The notes under the pieces are model-generated. The model had not been told where the DNA came from. It saw only the letters and a list, made by a program, of their open reading frames with translations, and made no database searches. From Anaerolineaceae bacterium UBA5404 (lineage in GTDB: Bacteria > Chloroflexota > Anaerolineae > Anaerolineales > Anaerolineaceae), in NCBI GenBank assembly GCA_002409625.1, contig DHNY01000008.1, forward strand, positions 1 through 64,000: a stretch of DNA of 64,000 nt, written 5' to 3'. Position numbers and translations under genes: made by a program. The first letter of the stretch is position 1. Each line of letters begins with the position of its first letter. Positions 43,511-52,024 of this stretch are shown here, in pieces.

Positions 43511-43705
43511 GGGAATTTTACCACTTGTTCACTGCTCAAGCCTTAGTCCTCTAATTGTGCATCCAATTACTTAAAGTTTTTGTCACATTAAATGGCTCAT
43601 TCCGCTTACAAATGGAACATCAGCCGCTATTCAACGTCTAAAATAAGACAAATGATTGCCTCTACACAAAGAACAGCCGTTTTAGAAACCTGGCTTTTCT
43701 TAAGC

Positions 43706-43711
43706 TATAAT
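43706..43711 (+). promoter_or_regulatory. -10 box for the SH3/PP2C/response-regulator genes
   Basis: TATAAT at 43706-43711, 16 bases before ATG 43728, with GGAG in between; -35 is weak (TAGAAA at a 17-base spacing). Confidence 0.5.
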
Positions 43712-43727
43712 TGAACCTGGAGATCTT

Positions 43728-44228
43728 ATGAGCGAAAGCAACAGCCGCAGAATTCATCCCTTGGCCATTATCGGTGCCTTGTTATTTGCTTTTCTCATAA
43801 TGGGATTGACCTACGTCCTCTTCAACGCAAGCGCCCAAAAGGCGTTTGTACCCCAAGAAGAAAACGTCTACAAGATCACCGTTTTTCCTGCACCAAGCCA
43901 AACACCAACCGTTTTTGTGCCAACCCAACTTCCAACCCCAACCCAAAGCGTCCCGGATATATTGCCAGAGGGCACCATTGGCGTGGGAAGTTTTGTAAAG
44001 GTCGTGGGTACCAGTGGCTTGGGATTGAACATCCGTAGTGCGGCTGGTCGCGGAGAATCGGTCAATTTTTTGGCAATGGATGCCGAAATGTTTGAGGTTA
44101 TCGGGGGTCCTGAGGTGCTCGATGGGCTAACCTGGTGGCAACTGGAAGCCCCATATGACGCCAGCCGGGCAGGTTGGGCAGCCGAAAACTACTTGGAGCG
44201 CATTAAACAAGAAACACCTGCGCCATAA
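43728..44228 (+). CDS. Membrane-anchored SH3-like domain protein
   Basis: A 166-residue protein: short cytosolic N-terminus, one membrane helix (LAIIGALLFAFLIMGLTYV), a Thr/Pro linker (SQTPTVFVPTQLPTPTQS) and an extracellular bacterial SH3-like domain (VVGTSGLGLNIRSAAGRGES ... WWQLEAP), residues 85-155. These domains usually bind peptidoglycan or sense wall state. CTGGAGATCTT precedes the ATG. It heads a run of four plus-strand genes with a PP2C phosphatase and a response regulator, so a signalling link to the envelope is possible. Confidence 0.8.
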   Translation: MSESNSRRIHPLAIIGALLFAFLIMGLTYVLFNASAQKAFVPQEENVYKITVFPAPSQTPTVFVPTQLPTPTQSVPDILPEGTIGVGSFVKVVGTSGLGLNIRSAAGRGESVNFLAMDAEMFEVIGGPEVLDGLTWWQLEAPYDASRAGWAAENYLERIKQETPAP

Positions 44229-44255
44229 AACACAGCACATCTTATTGGAGCCAAT

Positions 44256-45098
44256 TTGTCACTTTTTAGTCGTTGGAAAAAAAGCAAAAACCAAGATCTT
44301 CCCAATGCTTTCAGCAATGAAAAGGTCCCCGTTCATCTTGAGGTCCATTTGGCGCAATCTTTGGGCGTTACCCGCAACCATATGGAAGACGCCATTTATG
44401 CTTTAAACCTCAAGGCTTTAAGTCCCAACGAGCAATTCACCCTCGGGATTTTTATGGTAGCGGATGGCATGGGCGGCCATATGCACGGCGAAGTGGCAAG
44501 CAGCATCGCCATTCAGGCAACTGCCTCAAGCCTGCTAAAAACGCTGGTGGAACCCTTGCAAGCCGGAGAAAAAACCTTTAGTCACGATGAGATGCATAAT
44601 CTGCTTGAAAATGCAGTTCAAGGCGCTCAAGATGCGGTCCTATCCCAAGTCAACGGCGGCGGAACCACCCTCACGGTAGCCCTTGTGCTCAACAAAACAC
44701 TCCATTTCGCGCATGTGGGCGATTCGCGCCTTTACCTCACCAGCGACACCCAGCCTCTAAAAGTGCTCACCCTGGATCACAGTTTGGTGCAACGCTTGGT
44801 CGAACTCGGGCAAATCAGCCAGGATGATGCCGCTGACCACCCGCAACGCAATGTGCTCTTTAGGGCACTTGGTCAACAAGAAGGCTTCAAAACCGACATC
44901 GGCCACCTTGAGCTAAGCGAACCCTGCACACTTTTGCTTTGTTCAGACGGTCTTTGGGGTTTAGTGAGCCAGGATCAGCTCTCAGAACGCATTAACAACG
45001 GCAACGATTACAAAGAAATGGCGCAATCCTTGGTTGAAATGGCAAATTCAGCCGGTGGCACAGATAATATCAGCGCTATTTTAGTTAGAATTTCTTAG
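44256..45098 (+). CDS. PP2C-family serine/threonine protein phosphatase
   Basis: A 280-residue metal-dependent phosphatase. Motifs in order: VADGMGGHMHGEVAS (metal-binding D and the GG), GGGTTLTVALV, HVGDSRLYL, LCSDGLWGLV and GGTDNISAILV; all catalytic aspartates are present. Start is a TTG at 44256, supported by GGAG 6 bases upstream. It would remove phosphate from proteins modified by Ser/Thr kinases; no kinase gene is in the window. It is followed 9 bases later by a response regulator, an arrangement that suggests cross-talk between the two signalling types (inference). Confidence 0.9.
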   Translation: MSLFSRWKKSKNQDLPNAFSNEKVPVHLEVHLAQSLGVTRNHMEDAIYALNLKALSPNEQFTLGIFMVADGMGGHMHGEVASSIAIQATASSLLKTLVEPLQAGEKTFSHDEMHNLLENAVQGAQDAVLSQVNGGGTTLTVALVLNKTLHFAHVGDSRLYLTSDTQPLKVLTLDHSLVQRLVELGQISQDDAADHPQRNVLFRALGQQEGFKTDIGHLELSEPCTLLLCSDGLWGLVSQDQLSERINNGNDYKEMAQSLVEMANSAGGTDNISAILVRIS

Positions 45099-45107
45099 GA
45101 GAACAAA

Positions 45108-45839
45108 ATGGATTCCAGTGGTAAACGAAAAAAGATTTTAGTCGTCGATGATGAACGCGGACTCGTAAAAGTAATCCGCCTCAATCTGGAACATGATGGC
45201 TTTGACGTTGTTGAAGCCATGAACGGGCAACAAGCCATGGACCAAATGCGCACAACTTTGCCCGACCTGGTTCTTTTAGACGTGATGATGCCTGATATGG
45301 ATGGGTTTACCGTGCTCAAACTCATCCGCGATCAAAGTCAAATTCCGGTTATTATGCTCACTGCCAAAAGTGAAGAAGCAGACATCGTGCAAGGTTTGGA
45401 ACTTGGCGCGGATGATTACATCACCAAACCTTTTAGCCCACGCGAGCTAACCAGCCGCATTAGGGCAGTTTTGCGCCGGGGTGCGACCCGCAACGAAGAC
45501 GAAACCGGCAAAATTGTGGTGGATGACCGCTTGACCATAGATTTTGACCGCCATGAGGTTTGGGTGGATGGCGAATTGGTGCAATTGCGACCCACCGAAT
45601 ACCGGCTGCTTTACCACCTTGTCAAAAATGCCGGCTGGGTTTTGACCCATGACCAAATCCTGAATAAGGTATGGGGTTACGAGTACGAAAATGAACCGCA
45701 TTATGTGCGCCTTTACATCAACTATTTGCGCAAAAAACTGGAAGAAAATCCCAGCAACCCCAAGTATATTCTCACAGAACGTGGCACTGGTTATCGCTTT
45801 TTAGATTACAAGCGTGACCTACAAGGCAAAACAGCTTAG
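45108..45839 (+). CDS. OmpR/PhoB-family response regulator (orphan)
   Basis: A 243-residue transcription regulator. Receiver domain: VVDDERGL acidic pair, phosphorylated Asp in LLDVMMPDMDG, TAK and TKPFSPREL with the conserved lysine. C-terminal winged helix: LRPTEYRLLYHLVKNAGWVL and YVRLYINYLRKKLE, then LTERGTGYRF. AGGAGAACAAA gives a strong ribosome site. No sensor kinase is adjacent, so its partner is elsewhere or it is regulated by the neighbouring phosphatase pathway. Confidence 0.92.
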   Translation: MDSSGKRKKILVVDDERGLVKVIRLNLEHDGFDVVEAMNGQQAMDQMRTTLPDLVLLDVMMPDMDGFTVLKLIRDQSQIPVIMLTAKSEEADIVQGLELGADDYITKPFSPRELTSRIRAVLRRGATRNEDETGKIVVDDRLTIDFDRHEVWVDGELVQLRPTEYRLLYHLVKNAGWVLTHDQILNKVWGYEYENEPHYVRLYINYLRKKLEENPSNPKYILTERGTGYRFLDYKRDLQGKTA

Positions 45840-45851
45840 CAAACACATCTA

Positions 45852-46550
45852 ATGAAAATCACGGTTATCACTGGCACTGAAGTTCAAGGCTGTACTTACC
45901 AGCTCAAAGAAGCCTTTTTGTCAGAGCTGCGTCAAGGCAACGAGATTAAAGAATTCTACCTACCTCGCGACAATCCTCACTTTTGTCGGGGTTGCAAGCT
46001 GTGTTTTGACCAGCATGAAGATAAATGCCCTCATGCAGCTCATGTAAGACCCATTTGGAATGCGATTGTGGACTCCGATTTGATCGTCTGGGCATATCCG
46101 GTCTATGTGATGCGCGCGCCTGGTCATGTCAAAGCGCTTCTCGATCATTTTGGCTGCCACTGGATGCCCCATCGCCCTGATTCCAAAATGTTTAGCAAGA
46201 CTGTGGCAATCATCACTCAAAGCATCGGTGCCCCAAACAATGGCGCCCAGGCTGATGTTGCCACCAGCATGACCTGGTTGGGTGTGCCACGCGTGAAAAA
46301 AATCGGTTTTGGACTGATTGATGGCACCATTTGGGAAGAGCTCAAGCCCAAACGCCGCGAAAACTTCATCAAAAAGACCAAAGCTTTTGCGCGCTCCTTT
46401 AAGAACCTAAAACCAGCCAAAATGAGTTTAGTGGGCAAAACGATCTTTGCTGTTTGCCGAAAAATGCAACAAAATCAGTTGAAGAAAACCGCCAAACCCT
46501 CTGCTGACGCGCAATATTGGCTTGACCAAGGCTGGATTAAAGCGCGCTAA
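45852..46550 (+). CDS. Flavodoxin-like NAD(P)H-dependent FMN oxidoreductase
   Basis: A 232-residue flavodoxin-fold protein of the NADPH-dependent FMN reductase group. It starts with the FMN phosphate loop region TVITGTEVQGCTYQL and has a cysteine cluster FCRGCKLCFDQHEDKCPHA typical of a subgroup of these reductases, followed by DLIVWAYPVYVMRAPGHVKA. The cysteines could bind metal or take part in redox. Basic C-terminal 60 residues are unusual for the family. It is the last gene of the run, 12 bases after the response regulator. Confidence 0.82.
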   Translation: MKITVITGTEVQGCTYQLKEAFLSELRQGNEIKEFYLPRDNPHFCRGCKLCFDQHEDKCPHAAHVRPIWNAIVDSDLIVWAYPVYVMRAPGHVKALLDHFGCHWMPHRPDSKMFSKTVAIITQSIGAPNNGAQADVATSMTWLGVPRVKKIGFGLIDGTIWEELKPKRRENFIKKTKAFARSFKNLKPAKMSLVGKTIFAVCRKMQQNQLKKTAKPSADAQYWLDQGWIKAR

Positions 46551-46577
46551 CAAAACCTGAACCTTTACGCTTCAAAC

Positions 46578-46608
46578 AAAAAAAGACCTGCTACACAGGT
46601 CTTTTTGA
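46578..46608. terminator. Bidirectional terminator
   Basis: Stem AAAAAGACCTG (46580-46590) / CAGGTCTTTTT (46596-46606), loop CTACA; lies between the convergent flavodoxin-like gene and tatD. Confidence 0.9.
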
Positions 46609-46621
46609 TAACTCAATCAGC

Positions 46622-47425
46622 TCAAGCTTGCACTTTCAAACCATACAGTCTAAAGGCATTTTCAGTGGTGATTTGGGCGCATTCCTGATCGCTTACACCA
46701 TGCAACTGAGCCACCTGTTTCACAATTATTTTGACATAAGCCGGCTCATTGCGCTTTCCTCTCAAGGGATGTGGCGTTAAGTAAGGGCAATCGGTTTCAA
46801 TTAAGATACGCTCCAAGGGCAAAGTGGCGGTGCATTCTCGCCTTTCGGGTGCGTTTAAGTAGGTAACAGGACCGCTAACGCCAAAGTAAAAACCCGCTTC
46901 AAGCAAAGGCTTGGCTTTTTCGTAGGTGTCGCTCCAGCTATGCAAAACACCCGGACGCAATTTTTGAGGATGATCAGCAGGCAAGCTGGAATGCCATGCC
47001 ACGAGAGTTTCAACCACATCATCGGTTGATTTACGACTATGTATAATCACCGGCAATTTTAAGTCGGCAGCCAAATCGAGTTGCGCGCGAAAAGCTTCTT
47101 TTTGCTGCCAGGCAGGAAAGGTGTTCCAATGGTAATCCAAACCAATCTCGCCAATGCCCAGCACAGTGGGGTTTTGTGCCAGCTTGCGCAATCGCTTTAA
47201 CGCGCCGGCATCCAATTCATTTATCCGATTGGGATGCAATCCGATATTGGCAAAAATAAAGCCTTCATACCTTTGCGCGAGCCGCACAGAAGCTTCCGAT
47301 GAGCTCATATCAGCTCCGGAATTGATCAACAAAACCAAGCCTTCTTGCTCAGCGCGGGCGATAATCTGGTCTAAATCCTTTTCAAAACGACGATCATCAA
47401 GATGACAATGTGTATCAGCAAACAT
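46622..47425 (-). CDS. tatD: TatD-family metal-dependent deoxyribonuclease
   Basis: Cytosolic TIM-barrel hydrolase (267 residues) of the TatD/YcfH group, a 3'-5' exonuclease or D-aminoacyl-tRNA deacylase-like enzyme. Metal ligands show as DTHCHLDD at the N-terminus, GEIGLDYHW, IIHSRKS, LHSWS and ETDCPYLTPHPLRGKRN. I start at ATG 47425 because the HxH motif follows at once and TATATT sits 6 bases upstream, implying a leaderless mRNA; a longer frame would add ten residues from promoter DNA. Confidence 0.93.
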   Translation of the reverse strand: MFADTHCHLDDRRFEKDLDQIIARAEQEGLVLLINSGADMSSSEASVRLAQRYEGFIFANIGLHPNRINELDAGALKRLRKLAQNPTVLGIGEIGLDYHWNTFPAWQQKEAFRAQLDLAADLKLPVIIHSRKSTDDVVETLVAWHSSLPADHPQKLRPGVLHSWSDTYEKAKPLLEAGFYFGVSGPVTYLNAPERRECTATLPLERILIETDCPYLTPHPLRGKRNEPAYVKIIVKQVAQLHGVSDQECAQITTENAFRLYGLKVQA

Positions 47426-47431
47426 GCTAAC

Positions 47432-47437
47432 AATATA
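47432..47437 (-). promoter_or_regulatory. -10 box of leaderless tatD
   Basis: TATATT on the minus strand, 6 bases before ATG 47425. -35 is weak (TTGCGG at 19 bases). Confidence 0.5.
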
Positions 47438-47568
47438 CCACAGCCACCCAAACAATCCGCAAACAACCCATTTTTTTGAACATTAATGATATGATTATCA
47501 GCAGAAAAAACAACTCTGAGTCGCGCTCATCGGCTTACCGGCAGCGCGCTTTTATTAAAAGGACTTTC

Positions 47569-47838
47569 ATGAATATCACTGCATATATTTTTGGATGGCT
47601 GCTCGCCTCGCTTTTTGGAGCTTTGTTTCATCTATGGCGGGATGGCGGTTTTGGCAAGCTACTCCTTTATCTTTTGTTAAGCTGGGTTGGTTTTTATCTA
47701 GGACATCTGGTCTTTTTGCACTATGAGGTAGCGTTTATGCAAGTTGGTGGCGTGCAAATGGCGGGTGGCATTTTGGGAAGTTTGGTTTTCCTCTTCCTGG
47801 GTCATTGGTTCACCCATATTCAACCATTGGAGAATTAA
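47569..47838 (+). CDS. Small membrane protein, three helices
   Basis: An 89-residue hydrophobic protein (MNITAYIFGWLLASLFGALF...) with about three helices and a few glycines, resembling small GlsB/YeaQ-style or holin-like membrane proteins but not assignable. The ATG at 47569 has AAAGGAC before it; an upstream in-frame ATG would add 31 charged residues lacking a ribosome site. It ends 2 bases before trmI. Confidence 0.68.
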   Translation: MNITAYIFGWLLASLFGALFHLWRDGGFGKLLLYLLLSWVGFYLGHLVFLHYEVAFMQVGGVQMAGGILGSLVFLFLGHWFTHIQPLEN

Positions 47839-47840
47839 GC

Positions 47841-48719
47841 ATGAACTCAGCCATTTTCACCGATAGCGATATCGCCCGTGAGGGTGACCTGGTTCAATTA
47901 CAAGGCGTAAGCCACCGCAGCCATCTGCTGGTGCTTGAAGCCGGAGCCATTTTGCAAACCCACCGCGGCATCATCCGCCATGACGATATCATTGGCACGC
48001 CCTGGGGCACGCGGCTCGAGTCGCATCAAGGCAACCCCTTCTACCTTTTGCAACCTGGACTTTCTGACCTCATCAAAGGTCTTAAGCGCGGCACCCAGAT
48101 TATGTACCCCAAAGAGATCAGCTACATCTTGTTCCACATGGGCATCGGACCCGGCAAGCGTGTTTTGGAATGTGGCACAGGCTCTGGAGGCTTGACCACC
48201 GCTTTGGCATATATGGTTGGAGATACTGGCAAGGTTTATTCCTACGAAAGAAAAGCTGAAATTCAGTCGCTGGCACAAAAGAACCTAAGCAGGTTCCGAT
48301 TGGAAGACCGCGTTGAGTTCAAGCTTGGTAATGCCGAAGATGGCTTTGAAGAGCAGAATCTTGATGCCATCATTTTAGACTTGCCCAACCCACAGGATTA
48401 CCTGCACCATGTACGTCGCAGTTTACGTGGTGGTGGCTCCTTGGGGATGATTCTGCCCACCTACAACCAGCTGGAACTCATCCTCAAAGCCTTAAAGGAC
48501 TTCAATTTTGCTTTTGTTGAGGTAAGTGAAATTCTGCAACGGTTTTATAAAAGCGATTGGATGCGCATCCGACCGGTTGACCGCATGGTAGCCCACACTG
48601 GCTTCCTCATCTTTGGTCGCAAAGTGGATCGCCTTTCTGCTGAAGATGAAGAAATCACAAACGAAGAGTCGCCTGCCAAGCAGGAAACTCATCAGGATTC
48701 TGACCTTGACGAAAGCTGA
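47841..48719 (+). CDS. trmI: tRNA (adenine-58-N1)-methyltransferase TrmI
   Basis: SAM-dependent methyltransferase that makes m1A58 in the T-loop of tRNAs. The 292-residue protein has an N-terminal beta domain (GDLVQLQG...) and a Rossmann domain with motif I VLECGTGSGGLTTALA near residue 112, then VYSYERKAEIQ and LDLPNPQDYL, as in TrmI/Gcd14. A charged tail of about 25 residues is extra. Start at 47841 after GGAG. Related proteins in archaea and Thermus show the same domain order. Overlaps the next gene by 14 bases. Confidence 0.9.
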   Translation: MNSAIFTDSDIAREGDLVQLQGVSHRSHLLVLEAGAILQTHRGIIRHDDIIGTPWGTRLESHQGNPFYLLQPGLSDLIKGLKRGTQIMYPKEISYILFHMGIGPGKRVLECGTGSGGLTTALAYMVGDTGKVYSYERKAEIQSLAQKNLSRFRLEDRVEFKLGNAEDGFEEQNLDAIILDLPNPQDYLHHVRRSLRGGGSLGMILPTYNQLELILKALKDFNFAFVEVSEILQRFYKSDWMRIRPVDRMVAHTGFLIFGRKVDRLSAEDEEITNEESPAKQETHQDSDLDES

Positions 48720-49323
48720 TCTCACCGTCTGCAAGGGTCTTCCCGCAGACCTGTCTGAAAGGCTTGCGCAAAAGCTTGCCCAAACCCAAAGCCCCATCAT
48801 TGATGAGCGTTTAAAGCTGACTGCCGATCTTCATCCAGCCGCGGTGCTCATTCCGCTTCTGTGTCACCAGGGTGAATGGCATATCTTGCTCACCCGCCGC
48901 ACAGAAAAGCTTTGGAGCCACCCCGGACAGGTTGCTTTTCCCGGTGGTGCCTGGGAGCCTGATGATCGCGACCTCGTCCAAACCGCCCTGCGCGAAAGTT
49001 TTGAAGAAATCAGCCTACTGCCTGAAAGTGTTCAGCTGATTGGTCAAATGCCCAGTTTTGGCACCATTTCCTTTTTTGACCTCACACCAGTGGTTGGCAT
49101 CATCCCCTGGCCTTATGAACTCATTTTAAGGCCTGAAGAAGTTGCCCGTGCATTCATCGTGCCCCTTTCTTTTTTAAAAGACCCCCAAAACCGCTATTAT
49201 CAGGATTTTATCCACGAAGGTCTAAGCCACCCTGTGCTCTATTTTAAGCGCTACGACGGCGAGCTCATTTGGGGTATCACCGCCCAAATTATTCTGGAAT
49301 TCATAAAACTTCTTGAAAACTAA
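48706..49323 (+). CDS. NUDIX hydrolase, CoA pyrophosphatase (NudL) type
   Basis: A 205-residue hydrolase that probably cleaves CoA or acyl-CoA to 4'-phosphopantetheine derivatives. The UPF0035/NudL signature LTRRTEKLWSHPGQVAFPGG precedes a Nudix box GGAWEPDDRDLVQTALRESF then EEISL. The start is uncertain: I use TTG 48706, which overlaps the trmI end and has AGGA upstream; no ATG is available near the domain start. A terminator follows at 49332. Confidence 0.82.
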   Translation: MTKADLTVCKGLPADLSERLAQKLAQTQSPIIDERLKLTADLHPAAVLIPLLCHQGEWHILLTRRTEKLWSHPGQVAFPGGAWEPDDRDLVQTALRESFEEISLLPESVQLIGQMPSFGTISFFDLTPVVGIIPWPYELILRPEEVARAFIVPLSFLKDPQNRYYQDFIHEGLSHPVLYFKRYDGELIWGITAQIILEFIKLLEN

Positions 49324-49331
49324 AAAGCATC

Positions 49332-49360
49332 AAAAAGGCCACTGTGAAAGTGGCTTTTTT
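49332..49360. terminator. Terminator between NudL and rplY
   Basis: GCCACT / AGTGGC (49338-49343 with 49349-49354) extended by A-run/T-run pairing, loop GTGAA; usable from both sides. Confidence 0.82.
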
Positions 49361-49391
49361 GTTGTTTAATAATGAGCTAAAGACTAAGAAA

Positions 49392-50054
49392 TTACTCTTC
49401 GTCTTCTTCTTCCTCATCCTTCTTACCGCGTTCGTGAACTTCAGGCTCAACGGAAATGTCGTCCATGTCTTCGGCGGGTTCTGCTTCTTCAGCAGCCGCG
49501 AAACCAACAGATACAATAACCTCTTCTGGATCTGTGTGAATGGTCACTTTATCGCCCAGGTTCAGGTCAGCCACGGTAATCGAATCATCCATGGTTTCGA
49601 TAACGCTCAAGTCAACTTCGATGCGTTCGGGCAGATCCATTGGCAAGGCTTCGATATCGAGTTCGTTGATGTTTTGATTGATGATGGCTTCACCAAGTTT
49701 CAAAACAGGGGCTTCGCCAACCAATTCGATGGCAACCGTTGCACGCAGCATTTCCTTAAGTGAAATCTCAAGAAAGTCCACGTGGGTAAGGTTTTCATAA
49801 ATCACGTCGCGTTGGCGATCGCGAACGATGGCGGTATGATTTTTGCCATCCAGTTCGAGATTAACAATGCTCGTTCCGGTCAATTTTCCCATAATCAGGG
49901 AAGTGCTGTGCGCGTCCATTTGAATGGCAATTGATTCAGACTTGCTACCGTAAATAACGCCAGGCAAAATACCGGCGCGGCGCAAGGCTTTAACCTTTTT
50001 ACCAGTAACGCTGCGCTTTTCAGCTTTAATAGTGATCATATCTTGTGTACTCAT
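49392..50054 (-). CDS. rplY: Ribosomal protein bL25 (CTC/TL5 form)
   Basis: 5S rRNA-binding protein of the 50S subunit, 220 residues, the long CTC form with a second beta domain. The N-terminus SVTGKKVKALRRAGILPGVI and the segment VDFLEISLKEMLRATVAIEL are diagnostic. The last 35 residues are very acidic. GGAGGAAAAA precedes the ATG. Transcription starts from a well-formed promoter at 50141-50169, leaving about 80 bases of structured leader. Confidence 0.93.
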   Translation of the reverse strand: MSTQDMITIKAEKRSVTGKKVKALRRAGILPGVIYGSKSESIAIQMDAHSTSLIMGKLTGTSIVNLELDGKNHTAIVRDRQRDVIYENLTHVDFLEISLKEMLRATVAIELVGEAPVLKLGEAIINQNINELDIEALPMDLPERIEVDLSVIETMDDSITVADLNLGDKVTIHTDPEEVIVSVGFAAAEEAEPAEDMDDISVEPEVHERGKKDEEEEDEE

Positions 50055-50169
50055 TTTTTCCTCCGGACGCCTCTCACCCTCCTTATAGGGTTACCCTCGT
50101 CCAATATATTTTTGCCGGCTGGAATCACCGGCAATCGATAATAATACCCCTTGACGAGGAAAGAGTCAA
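50055..50169 (-). promoter_or_regulatory. rplY promoter and structured 5' leader
   Basis: Minus strand: TTGACT (50164-50169), 17 bases, TATTAT (50141-50146). The leader contains a hairpin TTGCCGG / CCGGCAA (50112-50118 with 50128-50134) and a larger fold in which GGACG near 50100 can pair with CGTCC just before the ribosome site. It may be an autoregulatory leader; untested. Confidence 0.62.
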
Positions 50170-50215
50170 TATTTTTCTGTTCTTTTAGCTGTTTTTCGGG
50201 CTAATCCAAACGTGG

Positions 50216-51073
50216 TTATGGCTCTTCCTGATAGATAACTGCCATGTTTCCCAAAACGCCCCAGGAGGTTAAAAACACCTCGGTCGGCGCTTCAAAGAAT
50301 TTGCCGTTGTTCATGTAACGAACGCTCTCTTCGTTATAACCGGTCAGAATAACCACGTGCTCATAAGGCGCGACAATTGCCACATTACCGGCTTTATCGA
50401 CGTATTCAACTGGCTCGCTATACTCCAAATTACCAATAATCCAGACAATAACGGGTTTATCTTCAGAAAGCAGTTGCTTAATTTCGTCCAGGCTGTAATC
50501 TTTAACCGCCACAGCTGGCAAATCGTAGGCGCGCAACCCCTCTGCAATCGGCCCGGCATGCACCCCGTAAGAATAAGGCGGAATTTGCCCCCAAATGCGC
50601 GTGGTAAAGTCGCCCACATAGCCAAAATCGGGGTTGTCCGATCGCGGCATATCAGCCTGGAAAGTTGCTTCGTAGATGTTAACACCAAAAAACCATGCCC
50701 AATCAACCGCGGCACTCGACTCGCAGCTAAGGTAATAATACTGGGAATGTCCGGCAATACCACGAATATAATGGGATTCAGGGTAATCAAACTTAATACT
50801 TGTGGCTTCAATGGGTGCCGTCGTTGAGTCTGCTTCAGGGTTTGATGTCGGGCTTGGTTCTGCATCAGGCGACGGGCTTGGCTTTGATGGCAAGCTACTA
50901 GCGGTTGCTTGCACCTGAATATTTGGCGCCGGCAAAGTTTCAGCTTTTTCAGGTATTGAGGGCTCAACTTTGCCCGTATCAGCCTCTTGACGACACGCCA
51001 CGATACTCATCAACACCAAAAGGATCAGAAAGCAATTTTGGAGCATTCGATAAGTTACTTTTAAGGTCTTCAT
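50216..51073 (-). CDS. Lipoprotein with C39-like (papain-fold) peptidase domain
   Basis: A 285-residue exported lipoprotein: signal with lipobox SIVAC (residues 1-27), a Pro/Ser/Thr-rich linker to about residue 95, then a peptidase C39-like domain. Its catalytic Cys is in YYLSCESSAAVDWAWFFG and the His in YEHVVILTGYNEES, with VIVWIIGN in the core. Many such proteins in this group have unknown substrates. The start could be Met1 or Met10; neither has a clear ribosome site. It lies alone after the rplY promoter. Confidence 0.82.
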   Translation of the reverse strand: MKTLKVTYRMLQNCFLILLVLMSIVACRQEADTGKVEPSIPEKAETLPAPNIQVQATASSLPSKPSPSPDAEPSPTSNPEADSTTAPIEATSIKFDYPESHYIRGIAGHSQYYYLSCESSAAVDWAWFFGVNIYEATFQADMPRSDNPDFGYVGDFTTRIWGQIPPYSYGVHAGPIAEGLRAYDLPAVAVKDYSLDEIKQLLSEDKPVIVWIIGNLEYSEPVEYVDKAGNVAIVAPYEHVVILTGYNEESVRYMNNGKFFEAPTEVFLTSWGVLGNMAVIYQEEP

Positions 51074-51119
51074 ATCTATTACTTCGTTTTTTTAAAACCG
51101 GTCCAAAAGTGGCTTTGCT

Positions 51120-51929
51120 TTAACGCCTGCTGTGGTTTTTGATCGCTTTTTGGATGCTTTCAGCATGTTCTGCCCCAAAATAATCCAGATAAGAGCGCAA
51201 GCGCTGTTCAATTTCAGGTCCTTCTGTGTCTGAAAGGACTTCCTTTAGCAGGTATGCCATTTCTCCAGGTGAGCGTTTTACCAATTCAAAAACCAATCCT
51301 GCTAAACGGCTTTGAATCTGCAAATCAGATTGCGCAATAAAGGGTCTCACCATGCTGTAAACCATAGGCAATTTTTTATCATCAGCTTTAGGCAGGTAAA
51401 TACTTAGCGCCATGAGCCCCTGGCTCTGATGGCGCAATTCCTTTGAGTTTAAAAGCTTCTTTATTAGTCCACTAAACAAATCCGGCGAGTGAGCCAAAAT
51501 GCCAACACAGGCTTTCTCAAATATGGATGCCACCACTGCCCGGTCCTGGGCTTGGGCTAACCAGGTTTCAACCTGCGCCATCACCTTTTGGGTTTGTTCT
51601 TCGCTTTGCTGCCCTAAAATATAGCATGCCAAATCGCGTGCTTCAAAATAATCATCCTGCCAAAGTGCTTCAATCAAGGCAAAACTTTGTTCTGGTTCTG
51701 ATTGGGCTAAGGTCCTTAGCGTCATTTCAAGCTGGGGCACAATTTGTTTGGGTAAATCGTATTGGCGCAAAAAGCTTTCAGGGATGGCATCGCGATGTTT
51801 GCGATGCGCGTACTGGTGATAAAAGGAAAAAAAGCGATGCAAACGCGTCAAAAATGCATCCGGGTTTGCGTATTGCTCCCGCAAATCATCCAGCTGACTG
51901 GCTAACCTGCTTAAATTGATTGCGACCAT
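51120..51929 (-). CDS. HEAT-repeat protein, DNA alkylation repair (AlkD)-like
   Basis: A 269-residue all-helical protein with repeated HEAT-like units (EQSFALIEALWQDDYFEARD, then LACYILG; LRHQSQGLMALSIYLP; LQIQSRLAGLVFELVKRSPG). The pattern resembles AlkD-type DNA glycosylases, which lack sequence motifs, so this is a moderate guess. The start at 51929 (MVAINLSRL) is chosen because TATAAT ends 6 bases before it; a longer frame adds residues from the promoter. It has a leaderless mRNA by this reading. Confidence 0.65.
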   Translation of the reverse strand: MVAINLSRLASQLDDLREQYANPDAFLTRLHRFFSFYHQYAHRKHRDAIPESFLRQYDLPKQIVPQLEMTLRTLAQSEPEQSFALIEALWQDDYFEARDLACYILGQQSEEQTQKVMAQVETWLAQAQDRAVVASIFEKACVGILAHSPDLFSGLIKKLLNSKELRHQSQGLMALSIYLPKADDKKLPMVYSMVRPFIAQSDLQIQSRLAGLVFELVKRSPGEMAYLLKEVLSDTEGPEIEQRLRSYLDYFGAEHAESIQKAIKNHSRR

Positions 51930-51935
51930 TGCTTC

Positions 51936-51941
51936 ATTATA
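51936..51941 (-). promoter_or_regulatory. -10 box of leaderless HEAT-protein gene
   Basis: TATAAT on the minus strand, 6 bases before ATG 51929. Confidence 0.55.
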
Positions 51942-51972
51942 GCCGAAGCTGAAAACATCAAATTCCGGCGTA

Positions 51973-52004
51973 TAAAAAATCACGCCGACCCTGTGGCCGG
52001 CGTG
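51973..52004 (-). terminator. Terminator after proS
   Basis: Minus-strand stem CACGCCG / CGGCGTG (51998-52004 with 51981-51987), followed by ATTTTTT. Confidence 0.88.
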
Positions 52005-52024
52005 AACATTGATCTTTTAATAAT

